DNA of 64,000 bases from Delphinus delphis (GCF_949987515.2 NC_082697.1:85868554-85932553); one strand, 5' to 3'. Positions 25,186-37,317 are shown, counted from the first letter of the stretch. Program-made: numbers and translations. Notes: generated by a model not told the origin, from the letters alone.

Positions 25186-25537
25186 CAGTGGATGGATGGG
25201 TGGATGCGTGGATGGGTGGATGGGTGTGTGGATGGATGGGTGGGTGGATGGATGGGTGGATGGATGGGTGGATGGATGGATGGATGGGTGGATGGATGGG
25301 TGTGTGGATGGATGGGTGGGTGGATGGGTGGATGGATGGATGTGTGGATGGATGGATGGATGGATGGGTGGGTGGGTGGGTGGATGGATGGGTGGATGGG
25401 TGGGTGGGTGGATGGATGGGTGGATGGGTGGGTGTGTGGATGGGTGGATGGGTGGATGGGTGGGTGTGTGGATGGATGGGTGGATGGATGGATGGATGGG
25501 TGGATAGATGGATGGATGGATGGGTGGATGGATGGCT
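25186..25537 (+). repeat. TGGA/TGGG microsatellite, about 350 bp
   Basis: Almost perfect tetranucleotide array mixing GGAT and GGGT units with a few GTGT variants. It gives long open frames in all six frames (WMDGW or HPSIHP repeats) that are not genes. Confidence 0.98.
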
Positions 25538-25549
25538 GAATGAGTGAGG

Positions 25550-27335
25550 CTCCCACTCTCCTGCTTCAAGTTTACTCTGACGTGTCCTCGTTACCAGACT
25601 CTGCAGACATGCCCCCATAGACATCCAAAGGCCTTGGGCCCCCGCCTGGTTTCCTTTTTTAACCTTGTCCCAGGCTCCCGTGGGGTTCCTGTGCAGCCAG
25701 GCAAGACAAGCAGGAGATAAAGGGGGAGGTTTAAGTCTGCACATGGCTCCCACAGAAACTTCCAGCTCTCATTCTTGGCTGCTCTAAGAGTGGGCTTCTT
25801 ATTTGATAACGCTGGTGACCTTTCCTACGAAATGCAAGGACCCAGCCTTTTCACTTAGCAGATGCTCGGGGCCGCTGGGCTCAGCCCACACTCACGTGCC
25901 AGCCCCCAGCCTCCCAGGAGCAGGACTTTGCTTGTCAGCGCTCACGTTTAGGGCTGTGCCTGCCCCGTGTCCAGTTTTGTCCCTTCCAAACCGCCTCACC
26001 CAGACCCCAACCCAGAAAGCAACTCCTGGTTTCCACGCACCTCTCCTGTGCTAGAATTTTGCTTAGATGAAGCCAACGTCTCTCTCTGAAAGCACAGAGG
26101 CTCCAGAATTGGAACCAGCTGGTGGTCTCGGTGACTCAGCCCCCGTGGCCCAGGCGGGCTTGCTGACCAGGCCTGGAAGGCACCTGCAGGAGAAAACTGT
26201 TTCATTACCATCGGGGCTGGCCCGGAGCAAGGCTGCCCTTCAGGAGTGAGAGCGGGTGACCTCACGCTGGGCTTTGGGTTTGGCCAAGGGGTGTCCAGCC
26301 ACGGCTCACGGAGACCATCGGAGCTGTCGGTCTGCTGTGTGCGCAGCTCTGGAATCTAGATGGAGCGAATGCTTTAAAGAGCCAATGTGATAAATTGATA
26401 CACATTTCAGGACAATTTAAGTCTGTCATTCCTAATTCTGCTTTTCACAAAAGCTGCTCTGCAGTAGTGGTAGGAAAATGAGAGCTGGAGGGGGTAGACG
26501 GCAGAGCAATAACCTTGGGTCATGCAATAGGTGTACGCCCTTCCCAACCTCTGCCCTGATGGGTGCAAGTCGGAAGCCACTACAGGAGATGTCCGGATAT
26601 GCGGCAGGGCCTGGGGAGGGGGAGGGCCGGTGTTTGCCATGTCCCCCAACCACCCCCAAATCCTGACCACCCATAGATGCTTCCTCTTTTCCCAAAAGCT
26701 ATCAAGTTGAGACATTTTCATGCCACAGAAGCCATTGGCCCTTTGCCCGGGTCACCTGGAAGTGGATGGGGGGAGCACCTTGAGGAGTGTCAGGTGGCTT
26801 GGTGCCCAAGGAGATGCCCCGGGGGTGGTGGGCAGTGCCCTAGGCTGAAGGGCAGGACATGCCTCGGATGACGGCTGAGAAGTTTGGCTGTAACTCGAGT
26901 TGGGGGGAGGGTTGCGTGTGGAATAAAGAGAAGTGAAGAGAAGAGATGGATTCCAGTGGATGTGATGGAGGCCGGAGACGTGACCAGAGATTGGCTGAAA
27001 AGTGAGGGGCACGGCTCCGGATTTGAGGCCGGACCCAGCGGGCGGGATGAATCATCCGGCATATGCGTTGGACAACGGCGTGGTGTTAGTTAGCACTTCC
27101 TGGGCAGCGCCCCATCTCCCTCGGGGTCATGCTGTTTGTTTCTGTCCCCTGCAGGCCTCTGTACATGGGCAGTACTTAGTCCTTATTGATTGCTTACTCT
27201 GGTTTTGTATCTAGAAAAAAAGGAACAGGAACAAATAGATAAGGAAGTTTCTCAGATTGCAGGGCTTAAGAATGTGTGGCTGGGACCAGTGTGATTTTCT
27301 CAGAAGGCTTAGATCTTGTTTGTAATGTGTATCTG
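25550..27335. other. No gene seen
   Basis: Single-copy DNA of mixed composition. The AT-rich stretch at 26,340-26,450 carries no repeat I recognise. No exon is supported. Confidence 0.4.
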
Positions 27336-27339
27336 CTGG

Positions 27340-27700
27340 GATGATTTTTGGCTGCAAGTTATAGAAACAGAATCACAGTTTTATACGCACTAGGGTTTTT
27401 ATTCTTCTCATGAACCAAGAACTCAAAGGCTAGCTTGGACCCAAAGTCCGTGAAGCATCCTATGCAGCCGTTCTTAGAGTGCGGACTTTGTCTTCATGCT
27501 CACAAGAGTGCTGCTCTTCTTCCAGGCATTGCATCCACATTCCACGTAGGAAGACAGGGACAAACTAAAGGTGCTTCTCACCCGATTCCTCCTCCTCTAC
27601 AGACCCTTCCTAGATGTCTCACCCAGAAACTTCCACTTACATCTCACTGGCCAGAATTGTGTCACACACCCACAATTCTAGCTGCAAGGGAGGCTAGAAA
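27340..27700 (-). repeat. Old interspersed repeat, family not named
   Basis: CTCACTGGCCAGAATTGTGT and GGCATTGCATCCACATTCCA occur in a common mammalian repeat that I cannot name with certainty. It ends in TTGTTGTTGTTTTT. Confidence 0.4.
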
Positions 27701-28589
27701 TACAGTTGTTGTTGTTTTTTTTTTTAAGGTGGATATAGTAATGCTCCAAACAGAATTGGGGCTCTGTTGATAAGTAAGAGAGAAAGGATATTGGGTCGGC
27801 AGCTGGCAGTGTCTGCCACTACACTGTGAATTTAAAGTGATAATTGCTGCTTTCAAAATATGTATCAGCGAAGCTCTCCTGATTGCTATACACATGTTAA
27901 TTCATGGAAAATATTATCATCTCAATATTTCAGTTGAATGAGCTGAGATAGACAGAGGTTAAAAAGTTAACTGGGATGCCAGAGAAGAATTTTGCAGGAG
28001 GAATTTTCTAGCTGCTTCTCTAAGTGCCCTTTTTGTAGGAATGAAACAGGTTGTAAGGCAGGAGACACACAGGAAGGGCTGCATCTGGTTCTTTCCCACT
28101 AAGCTTTCGTTTCAGAGCTGTAAACACAGTAAACATTGCTGGTGTTTACCGGTGTCTCCACATCCTTCTCTATTAATAATCTTTCACCCGTTTTTATGCC
28201 AGAAGTCCTTTCAATTAAGCAGAGGTTTCACTGGAATAATTAAACCCTCCATCTCAAGCCTCTCGCTCCAATCATCCAGGCAGATCAATGAACCAGAGAC
28301 GCATTTATCTAACTGATGGTTGACCCCCTTCTCATTCCGGAGCTTTTGTGCTGGGGCAGCCCGCGGAGAGGAGAGATGTCTGTCCCACGGAGACAGCTCA
28401 TTTCCAAAGGGCTTGGCACTCCCTGGATCTGAAGTCATTGCAGCCTCCTTGTTTATTTCATTCAGGTTCTGACTTTTTATTTATTCACCCAACAAATATA
28501 TAATGAGCACCTCCCAAGAGTCAGGCCCCGTGCTGAATTTTACCGGGAAGGCGGAAGTGAAGGGGGGATGGAAGGATGAAGCAGACATG

Positions 28590-28735
28590 TGACAGGTAGC
28601 TGAGCCCCTCTGAACCCATTTCCTCTTCCATACGTTGGGGATTGTAGTGGTATCTACCTCATAGGGTTGTTGTGGTAAACGAGATAATCCACATGGAACA
28701 TTTAGCCCAGTGTCTGCTTGTAGCAACTACCATGT
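28590..28735 (-). repeat. MIR SINE relic
   Basis: CTACCTCATAGGGTTGTTGT and CATTTAGCCCAGTGTCTGC are the reverse of the MIR core. Confidence 0.75.
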
Positions 28736-28894
28736 CCCTTTTCCTAGACAGCTATTAGAGGATATGCTCCTGCAAAATGAGGGAATAAAGCAAAAAAAGA
28801 GAAAGCTATGGAGCCCAGGAAGCAAGGAATCTGATTAGTTAGGTTAGATGCTGTGCCTCATCAGTGTTAGCTGTGATGATGGTGAGTTTTAGAC

Positions 28895-29095
28895 CAGGTG
28901 ATGCTGAGTCCGTGAGGGTTGAGCTGGAATCTCTGCTCTGCCGCTTAGTGGCTGTGGGATCTCACCCTGTTATTTAACGCTCTGATCTGACCTCCTCGTC
29001 ATAAAGTGGGAATCCCAAAACCGACCTTAGCAGGCTCCTGGGAGTGTTAAGCGAGGCGGCATCTGTGACGTGCCCAGCACACAGTCAGCGCTTCT
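28895..29095 (-). repeat. MIR SINE relic
   Basis: GCCGCTTAGTGGCTGTGGG, CTCCTGGGAGTGTTAAGCGA and GCCCAGCACACAGTCAGCGC are in MIR antisense order. Confidence 0.75.
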
Positions 29096-29099
29096 GGTT

Positions 29100-29985
29100 T
29101 GGGAAGGGGTGAGCTGTCTGACAAGTTTTACAAAAAGTAGAATAGAGTATGTGTTCAGAGAATGGAGGTAACTGTTTGATTCTTTATACTGAAATGCCTT
29201 AAATCGTTCCAACTATTGACATAGGTAATTTTTTTTTTTTTTTACCATGGTAATACATACGTCATGCAGAGATAAAAAGTAAAGTAGGCTTGTCATGAAA
29301 AACGTCCATCCCCAGCCCTGATCCCCAGAGGCAGCTACTTCTCTTTTTCTCCATGTCGTTTTCTTCTGTTACCCACCTCCTTATTTCTAAATAACATGCT
29401 TATGTTGCTATTTATCGATATGTCGGTTTTAAGACATTATTTATTGACACGCCTTTAGGTGGATGATAATTTAGCTCCCTTTTCCTAGTTCCCCACTCCA
29501 TGCACTCCGCCTCCCCCCACCCCCGCCATCATCTCGGTACATTTAGATCAGTTTTACGTGTTACATTATCGTGACCAGGTAAATATTGTTCGTGTTGAAG
29601 CAAGTTGTATGCTGAGACTATGTATCCTTTCCTATCTTTTTGTTTTTTCCAAAGTTAATATCGCCTCTCTTTTTTTTTTCACTTGCTGAGGTTTTTTTAA
29701 TGTACCTATCCTCAATTTTTTCTTTCTGACTCTCAGACCTGTCATTTGCCTAATAATGATATTTCCTAAATTATGAAATATATCAGATCATGGTTCATTA
29801 TTTTCCCCTTGGCGGTCTGCATCTAGTGGGCCCTCCATGATCCTGCCAGGATCTTGGCCAGCTGCTTTTTACTGCATCCCTCTCATCCTGCAACTTCGCT
29901 TGCTGCTCTGTTTCCTGGCCTTCATACCTTCTTCCTCTTTATCGTTTTATTCCCTCATTTTACTGGAGCATAGCCTGCAGTAGCT
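29100..29985. other. Non-coding DNA with weak L2-like words
   Basis: A T-run lies at about 29,228-29,242. GCATCCCTCTCATCCTGC near 29,873 hints at an L2 relic, below the level I would call. No exon seen. Confidence 0.3.
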
Positions 29986-29989
29986 TCCT

Positions 29990-31130
29990 AAGAAAGGGTG
30001 CATGGGATAGAAATGTTTAGAGTCCTCACCTTTCTGAAAATAGCATCATTCTCTTTTCACACGTAATAGTTTGGGTAGGTATAGGATCCTAGGTTTAGAA
30101 GTATATTCCATTGGAAATGTGAAGGCATCACCCAGCTTCCAGCATTACTGTCGAAAGATCTGATGCCAAACTTACTTCTAGTCCTTTGCACATGACCTAA
30201 TGCTTTCTCCCAGGAGGATTTTAGGGTCTTCTCTTATTCCCTGGTGCCCCGAAATTTCAGAATGATATTCTGAGGTTATTTTCCACTGAGTGTACTGAGC
30301 ACTTAAAGGACCCTTTAAAACTGAAGACTCAGGACTTTTCCTGGTGGTGCAGTGGATAAGACTCCGCATTCCCGATGCAGGGGGCCCGGTTTCGATCCCT
30401 GGTCAGGGAACTAGATCCCACATGCATGCCACAACTAAGAGTTCACATGCCACAACTAGAGAGCCCACGTGCTGCAACTAAGGAGCCCGCCTACTGCAAC
30501 TAAGACCTGGTGCAACTAAATAAATATTTTTAAAAATAATAATAATAAATAAAAAATAAATAAAACTGAAGACTCATGTTTTTACATTTGGAGAATCCTC
30601 TAATACTATTTTCTCTGATAATTTCATCCTATAATTGATATTGTATCCCCACAAGATATACAGGAAAGGAAGCATAATTTCTGCATGATTTCTATTTATT
30701 GGATATTAGACCTTCTAAATTGACTTCATTTTCCTCCTTTCTTATTTTCCTTCTCTTAACTTTTTGTTAACTTTCGGGGTGATTTCCTCAACTTTATCTT
30801 CCAAACTTTCTATCGATTATAAACTTCGGCTACTTTATTTTAATCATGAAGAACTCTTTCTTGTCCTTTGCTCCCTTGTCAAAGCACCCTACTATTGTTT
30901 TATGACTGCAGTATCTTATCTAATCTCTTAATGGATTTTAATTGTTGGATTGTGTTTTTTCCGTTTTCTCTCAACGCACTGTCTGCCTTCTGCCGGTTCC
31001 CTGTATCAGTTTGTCTGTTTCGATCTCTTCCTTCCATGTGGGGACTTTGCTTAAGCCTTAAGTGCCCCTTGCCTCTCTGTTTATCCTTATGTGGGAGGGA
31101 ACAAAAACTGTGCATGCAAGTTCTGCTTGC
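29990..31130 (-). mobile_element. Old L1/HAL1-like LINE fragment, split by a SINE
   Basis: GATTTCCTCAACTTTATCTT, TCATGAAGAACTCTTTCTTG and TTTTATGACTGCAGTATCTT match antisense L1 or HAL1 ORF1-region repeats. A SINE at 30,332-30,560 interrupts it. The edges are approximate. Confidence 0.5.
30332..30560 (+). mobile_element. CHR-1-type tRNA-derived SINE, complete
   Basis: The head GACTTTTCCTGGTGGTGCAG, tRNA B-box-like GGTTTCGATCCCTGG and an AATAAATA tail are flanked by a perfect 16-bp target-site duplication, TAAAACTGAAGACTCA, at 30316-30331 and 30561-30576. The body has repeated GCAACTA words as in older CHR elements. Confidence 0.93.
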
Positions 31131-31429
31131 ACAATGGGCTTCCCTGGAGCGTGAATAATCACTGGCTGACTGTGCTTGAATAACACCAATGACGGGGAGC
31201 TCATACCTCACCAAGCAATTGACTCCTCTTTTGAGAAGCAGGAGTTATTCTTTTGAACCCTGAGCCAATGTCTGGCATCTTAGAACTTGGTTTTAGTTCT
31301 GTCTTAAGTTTGTGTGTTAAAGTGATATTTCAGGGAGATTCTGTACATTCACGTTCTGGTTTGAGTCATTTAAAAGGTAAACTTTTTTAAAAAAGGCAAT
31401 TCTAGGGGCTGTATGGTAGTGATTAAGTC

Positions 31430-31625
31430 CACATCCAGCCTTCCATGCTAATCATATGACTTGGAACCTCTCCCAGGTTTGATTTTCTTGGCTATACTGT
31501 GGTGATGACGGTGATGATGGTGGTGGTGGTGATACAACCACCTGTCTCAAAGAGTTCTTGAGCAGTTAGGCTTAGCCGAGCGCCTGGCAGACTAAGTCGT
31601 CTATAAACACAGGGATGATGTTTCC
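31430..31625 (-). repeat. MIR SINE relic with a GAT/GGT microsatellite
   Basis: CATATGACTTGGAACCTCTC and GCTTAGCCGAGCGCCTGGC are MIR antisense words. The trinucleotide run GATGATGGTGGTGGTGGTGA at about 31,512-31,531 has grown inside it. Confidence 0.65.
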
Positions 31626-31674
31626 AGCAGTTAAATGTCATACCTATGAGTTAATCGCTCAGGAGATGTAGACA

Positions 31675-31700
31675 GCTATTAGAGGATATGCTCTAATAGC
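31675..31700. other. Perfect 10-bp inverted repeat
   Basis: GCTATTAGAG, loop GATATG, CTCTAATAGC. The left arm and loop belong to a 25-base word also found at 28745-28769. Confidence 0.85.
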
Positions 31701-31704
31701 TCTA

Positions 31705-32370
31705 AAGCCGATACATTTTCCCCGACCTCAGGACCAAGTGTTCGAGGGTGAACTCAAAATTCAAAGGGCAGAAATAGAAAGTTCAGCCTCATTACTGGGT
31801 GTCTTGTGCCTCAGTTTCCCCAAACTACATTGGCACATCATCGGATAGTACAAACCTGCTTTCCCTTTCCTGCAATTAAAACCTCTCCTGCTATGAATTT
31901 TCTTAAAGGTTTTTCTTCTGATTACAAAAGAGGAAAAAAGCAAACTTCTTTGTTTAATGCAAATACAGAGAAGTATCATTTCCCTGGGCCTCCCTGGGCC
32001 TTGGTTTGTTGGGCTGAGGACGGCCCTGCCCGTAGATCTCCTGCTCCCCCAGCCCTCGCCCGGGGCCCCCCAGCCGAGGAGACCAAGGAGACAGTGCCCT
32101 CCATAGAAGCATGTCGCCGCCACCTCCCCGGGGCTGAGGGGCTGAGACAGCAGCTGACTCCAATCCAAGCTGACACCCAACGAGAAGAGCTGCTGTCAGC
32201 CCTGGGAGAGCTTGTGTCATCTATGATTAAGCCTCAAAGCCAAAACCCAACAAGTTTCTGATTAAACGATGGCATCCCAGGGTCCCTGTCACCCCCGAGT
32301 GGAGCTGTGGGTTTGGAGCAGCCGTCTAGAGCCCCTGCCACGGGTACCCTGGCAGCTGTCAAGACAGGTG
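31705..32370. other. No gene seen
   Basis: The 151-codon + frame and the 139-codon - frame at 31,761-32,261 overlap each other and show no domain or splice context. Single-copy, not coding as far as I can see. Confidence 0.4.
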
Positions 32371-32372
32371 TC

Positions 32373-32757
32373 GGGGCTTCCCTGGTGGCACAGTGGTTAA
32401 GAATCCGCCTGCCAATGCAGGGCACATGGGTTCAAGCCCTGGTCCGGGAAGATCCCACATGCCACGGAGCAACTAAGCCCGTGCGCCACAACTACCGAGC
32501 CTGTGCTCTAGAGCCCGTGAGCTGCAACTACTGAGCCCCTGAGCCACGACTACTGAAGCCCGCGCGCCTAGAACCTGTGCTCCGCAACAAGAGAAGCCAC
32601 CACGATTAGAAGCCCGCGCACTGCAACGAAGAGTAGCCCCCGCTCGCCGCAACTAGAGGAAGCCCCGCACAGCAACGAAGACCCAACACAGCCAAAAATA
32701 ATAAATAAATAAATAAAATTACCATCTCTCAAACCACTAAAAAAAGTTAAAAAAAAG
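32373..32757 (+). mobile_element. Long CHR-1-type SINE
   Basis: The head GGGGCTTCCCTGGTGGCACA is followed by many GCAACTA/CCACAACTAC units and an AATAAATAAATA tail. It is about 385 bp, longer than the others because the internal unit is repeated. Diverged target-site duplication: AAGACAGGTGTC (32361-32372) and AAGACCGGCGTC (32758-32769). Confidence 0.9.
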
Positions 32758-32769
32758 AAGACCGGCGTC

Positions 32770-34255
32770 AGCTCCTCCTGACCTTCTCAGGGTCTGCGCT
32801 TCCCCCCCCCCGCCCCCTCCTCTACCACCCTTTCTCCAGAAGGAGAGCCAGCCCTTTCCCTCAAAACCCACAGCCCCAGCTGGGCTCCTGGAGGGACTGA
32901 CTGGGCATGACGGCCTTGCCAGTCACCGTAAGGAATGCCGCCCTGGGGAAGTGACGGCGTGTTCCTGCCCAAAACCACGGCGAGCAGAGCTGAGACGTCA
33001 CTCACAGTGAAGGGAACGTTTCTGGACTCAGGAGTTTGGTTTGCTGCTTCTGACCTGATGAATTACTAGCTGATTAGAACCTCTACACTCTGCAAATGCT
33101 TCTGTCAAAGACTTCTAACGAGCTTCCACCCGGCCATGAGCAGCCCCACAGGTGGCCTTCTCTCCACTCCCAGAGTCTTGGGACCTGGGGCCAGTAGCCT
33201 TTCCCGGCTGTCCATCGGTGGGAACAAAAGCCCTTCTCCCCCAGCAGCTCCAGGCCACAGTCCACCGCGTCCCTGTCACCTGAAGAGATGCAGGCCCTGG
33301 GATTGTGTGGCCTTTGCTTCCAAAGCAGCGGGCCCCTTTGCTGCTTGAATGGTTCTGTCTCCAACCTGTGGCCTTGTTTCAAGTCATATTATCTTTCCTC
33401 TTACAGATCCTGCCCATCAGACCTCCACATCCGGAAGGAAACTGGCTCAGGGAAGGACCAGCCCCAGCCAGAAGGAGTAAAAGGAGTAAAAGTCACCTCC
33501 TGTCCATTGGGTGCCGACTCTATGCCAGGTACTTCACGTGTCTCCTTTATGTAAAATAAATAGAAAGCGAGGTTACCTGAGACCTGCCAGGGGAGCAGGG
33601 AGGGGAGGGTTCCAGGCCGAGGGAGGTGCAGGAAGCAGGTTCTGAGCGAGCGGGCACCTGGTGGAGAATCAGAGACCGTCAGGCGAGGTGCGACCGTGGG
33701 GGCTGGTGGGGGGCCACCCTCAGCTCGGAGGTCAAGACAGAGATGCTGAATTGTATCATAGCAGCAGCTGGGGCCACACGGTCCATGTTTCCAACGAATG
33801 GCGGAGGGACGTGAGACCAGCGGCTGCCGTGGAGTTTGTCCACCAGCAGGTAGTCTCCTCGAGCCTGTAAGAACTTGAGCAAAATAGCCCTTCCTGCAGA
33901 ATGTGGCCCAGGAGGCTTGAACCTGCTTTTTCTGGCTGTGTGTAGAAAGACAGATGTGGTCTAGGGTTTGACTCAAGACCAAGCCAGACCCTGCTGAGGG
34001 TACTGTCCGAGTTGCCATCAACTCTGGCCACAGTTGAGGGGAGGGAGGACCGTCCAGCCCGATAGGCTGTTAAAGCTCAGGGCCTCGGTGTCTAAGAGTG
34101 TGTTTCCGAGCAGATGCTTCATCCAGGTTCCTCCAGGTGACGGGGCCGAGTCAGGCTGAGTTACAGGGAAGCGTTTGAGAAGAGAAATACCTTTGAAATT
34201 GTGGTCAAGGTGGGGTTTTTTTCTTTTGAGCCTAGCTACACTCTCCAAAGTTTCT
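32770..34255. other. No gene seen
   Basis: Single-copy DNA with open frames of up to 206 codons on the minus strand (33,401-34,021) that lack any recognised domain. A possible MIR word (GACTCTATGCCAGGTACTTC) is at about 33,519. Confidence 0.4.
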
Positions 34256-34259
34256 GCCC

Positions 34260-34765
34260 ATGAAATATTTCATACGTTTTTATACACACACACACGCACA
34301 CATAAAAATGTGTACGTGTATCAGTGAAACAAAGAACAGTAAAATGGACACGCATGTCCCAGCTGAAGCAGTATTTCCCAGGATCAGCCGTGTCACCTAT
34401 GTGTCCCACCACGTCACAGCCGTCCTGCTGCCCTCACCCTTCTGACGTTTATCAGACCCCTGCTCTTCGGTATAGTTTTGCAGTATGTCCTCAACCACAT
34501 AGCTGAGTTGCGTATGTTTGGGAAATTTCTTGGGCGCTCCCCTGTCGCACGTAATCTTTCGCGACTTGCCTTTACACTCAGCGTCACCTCCCCGAGGTCC
34601 GTCCGTGTTGACGCGTAAGCCGGAGTTCTTTTCCCCTGCCCTGCTGTAGGGTATGCCGTCGTTGAATACGCACATTATTGACCCCCTCTACTTGTGTCGG
34701 GACGTCTGTGGGGTGTCCAGGTTTTTTGGATACACGATGCCTCTGTTGAATATTCATGCACGAGT
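34260..34765 (-). repeat. Old LINE-like relic
   Basis: It starts with a CA-rich microsatellite, and the right part (ATTATTGACCCCCTCTACTT, GTTGAATATTCATGCACGAG) resembles antisense 3' ends of very old L1 elements. Tentative. Confidence 0.4.
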
Positions 34766-34769
34766 CTCC

Positions 34770-35445
34770 AGCTGAAATTAATGGGGAGATTCCTGAAGGT
34801 CTGTAGCAAGGACCAGACATCACATGTGGCCAAGGCTTACCGGGCTGGGAAGTAGAGGTACACACCCAGAGAGAGGACTCTGGCCACTTCTCGGGGGCCC
34901 TCGGGGTCTCTCGCTGCAGCTCCACCTGGCAGACCAGCTCCCTCCGCCTCCGTAGCCTCGACCTGCCTGGGGCGCTGCTTTACTGTGGCCAAGTTCTAGC
35001 CTCCACTGTGGCCGCCCTGATGCCACCTTCTAGCTAACTCCCCACAGCACGTTCACCCGCCCCACTGTCTCTTTGGCCCATAGGAAATTCCCAGGTCAAG
35101 GGATTGGCCTAGTGCACCCAGCCTCAGGGCTGGTCCTCTTGGAGCAGGTCGGTCGGCTGTGGCTGGAGGGTTTGTCTGGTACAAACAGGATGTCAGGGCT
35201 GTGGCCACCTGAGGGCGTGGGCAGGAAGGCAGATGTTACATATCGGCGTATCTGTTTCCCTAGACTTGGCTGTCATCTTTGTTCATTTTTCTTTTTCTCC
35301 TTTTTCAAACTATACACATAATACACTGATAGGTGTGTGTGTTGTAAACGCTAAAACAGTATAGGTAACGTCCAAGTCCTCCTGGCCAGTAACCTCCAAA
35401 TTCCTCCCTCTTCTTAGATAGAATCAGTATAATCAGATCCTCTCA
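34770..35445. other. No gene seen
   Basis: Single-copy DNA. TTTTTCAAACTATACACATAA near 35,306 may start a repeat that I cannot name. Confidence 0.35.
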
Positions 35446-35449
35446 AACT

Positions 35450-35506
35450 TTTCCCCTCCCTCCTTCTTCCCCTCCCCTCCCCTCTCCCTATTTCTCTCTC
35501 CCCTTC

Positions 35507-35551
<45 letters not shown>
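35450..35551 (+). repeat. Pyrimidine tract plus (CA)20 microsatellite
   Basis: A CT/CCT-rich tract (35,450-35,511) runs into an uninterrupted CA repeat at 35512-35551. Confidence 0.95.
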
Positions 35552-35552
<1 letters not shown>

Positions 35553-35599
35553 CTACCTATATAATTATAGGTATTGCATTACATGAATGAGTTTCTACT

Positions 35600-36370
35600 G
35601 TGTTGTGATATTTTTTCTGACCCCAAATGTACAGTGTTTTCTTGACACCAAATACGTGTCATTGTTTCACATCCACCAGTTCTCTGACACCACCTGGGTG
35701 TCCAGCAATCCAGTTCAGTTCTGACACTAACTGTCCAGAGGCAGCAAAGATGCCACAGGCTAAGGGCTCAATCCCACAAGCCTGCCCCCGCCTAGGATGG
35801 TGGCCCCAAACCCAGGGCCACCTGCCCTCTGCCTGAGCAGCTCTAAATCAGGGTCTCCCACAGCCTCCTCGCCAGGTGCAATAATTTGCTGGAATGGCTC
35901 ACAGAACTCAGGAAAACACTATACTTATTATAACAGTTGATTTTAAAGGATACAAATGAAAACACACATGAGGAGGTCCGGAAGGGTCCCGAGCACAGGA
36001 GCCTCTGTTCCCATGGAGCTGAGATGAGCCACTCGCCCAGCGTGTGCTTGAATTCAGAAACTTGGAAGCTCTTTGCCCCCCATCACTGAGGGATTTTCAT
36101 CAAGGTGCTGTTACCTGTGTGATGGATTAAATCATTCTCTGTTGATGACTGAGTTCAATCTCTAGCCTCTCTCACCTCCCCTGAGGCAGGAATGTGGGGC
36201 TGAAAGTTACAACCTTCTAATCACTTGCCTGGTTCTTCTGGCATTCAGCTCCCATCCTAAAGCTACTAGGGGCCCCTTACCCAAGAGTTATCTTGTTACC
36301 ATACAAAAAGCATTCACACTCTTGTCACTCTGTGCTGGGAACCAGGGGCAAAGACCAAATATATTTTTTA
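35600..36370 (+). mobile_element. Solo LTR of an ERVL-type endogenous retrovirus (MLT2-like)
   Basis: GCTGGAATGGCTCACAGAAC, TGATGGATTAAATCATTCTC, CTTCTAATCACTTGCCTGGT and the end GGGGCAAAGACCAAATATAT follow the order I know for MLT2 LTRs. It is an old relic: no internal viral genes are attached, and point changes and small gaps are scattered through it. Confidence 0.65.
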
Positions 36371-36404
36371 ATTATACCACATGTATGTGTGTACGTATTT
36401 ACTT

Positions 36405-36545
36405 TCATTTTTTTTAACATCTTTATTGGAGTATAATTGGTTTTCAATGTTGTGTTCGTTTCTGCTTTATAACAGAGTGAATCAGCTATGCATATACATA
36501 TGTCCCCATATCTCTTCCCTCTTGCGTCTCCCTCCCTCCCTTTAG
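36405..36545 (-). mobile_element. L1 3' end, 5'-truncated
   Basis: ATCTTTATTGGAGTATAATT, AACAGAGTGAATCAGCTATG and CTTGCGTCTCCCTCCCTCC are the reverse of the cetartiodactyl L1 3' UTR. Same lineage as 22,732-23,116 but a shorter piece. Confidence 0.85.
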
Positions 36546-37128
36546 TTTTTTAAATAAACGATGTCTTGGGATCTTTTTATGTCACCACATACTTTCAAAA
36601 TGTTATTCTATATGCAAGAGGGTCATGGAGTATCTGCTGAAGAATTTGGATTGTCTACGTTTTTTTCCTATTATAAATAGTGCTAAATTTTCAAGTAAAA
36701 AATGGGGGGGAAATTAAATCTCCATTATAGGAAAATGAAGAAATAAATTATGGTATATTCTTGCAATGGAATAATACATCCAACAGTTAAAAATGAATAA
36801 ACCAATAAAAATTAAGGGACTGCCAGATTAGATTGAAACAACGAGATCACGTGTGTACTATCTACAGGAGAAAAACCTTGCATCCAAAGGTACAAGGAGG
36901 TTGAAAGTAAAAGGATAGAAATATAGACTATGCTAAAAAGAATCATAAAAGAGCTAGAGTGGCTTATATCAGACAAAATAGACGTTAAAACAAAAGTGTT
37001 ACTAGAAATAAAGAAGGGATTTCATAATGATAAAAGTGTCAACCACCAGGAAGTTATAACAGTTATAAATATAACCTAACCCAAACAACAGAGCCTCAAA
37101 ATACATGAAGCAAAAACTGACAGAATTG

Positions 37129-37317
37129 GGGCTTCCCTGGTGGCGCAGTGGTTGAGAGTCCACCTGCCGACGCAGGGGACACGGGTTCGTGCCCCGGTCC
37201 AGGAGGATCCCACATGCCGCGGAGCGGCTGGGCCCGTGAGCCATGGCCGCTGGGCTGCACGTCCGGAACCTATGCTCCGCAGCCGGAGAGGCCACAACAG
37301 TGAGAGGCCCGCATACT

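Noticed and set aside
25166..25753. Open frames rich in Trp-Met-Asp-Gly or His-Pro-Ser in all frames
   Set aside because: They are translations of the tetranucleotide microsatellite.
33401..34021. 206-codon minus-strand open frame
   Set aside because: No domain, no start or splice context, and overlapping frames on the other strand are equally long for the composition.
37129..37205. Possible tRNA gene in the SINE heads
   Set aside because: Box A- and B-like words are there because the SINE descends from a tRNA; no cloverleaf is kept.
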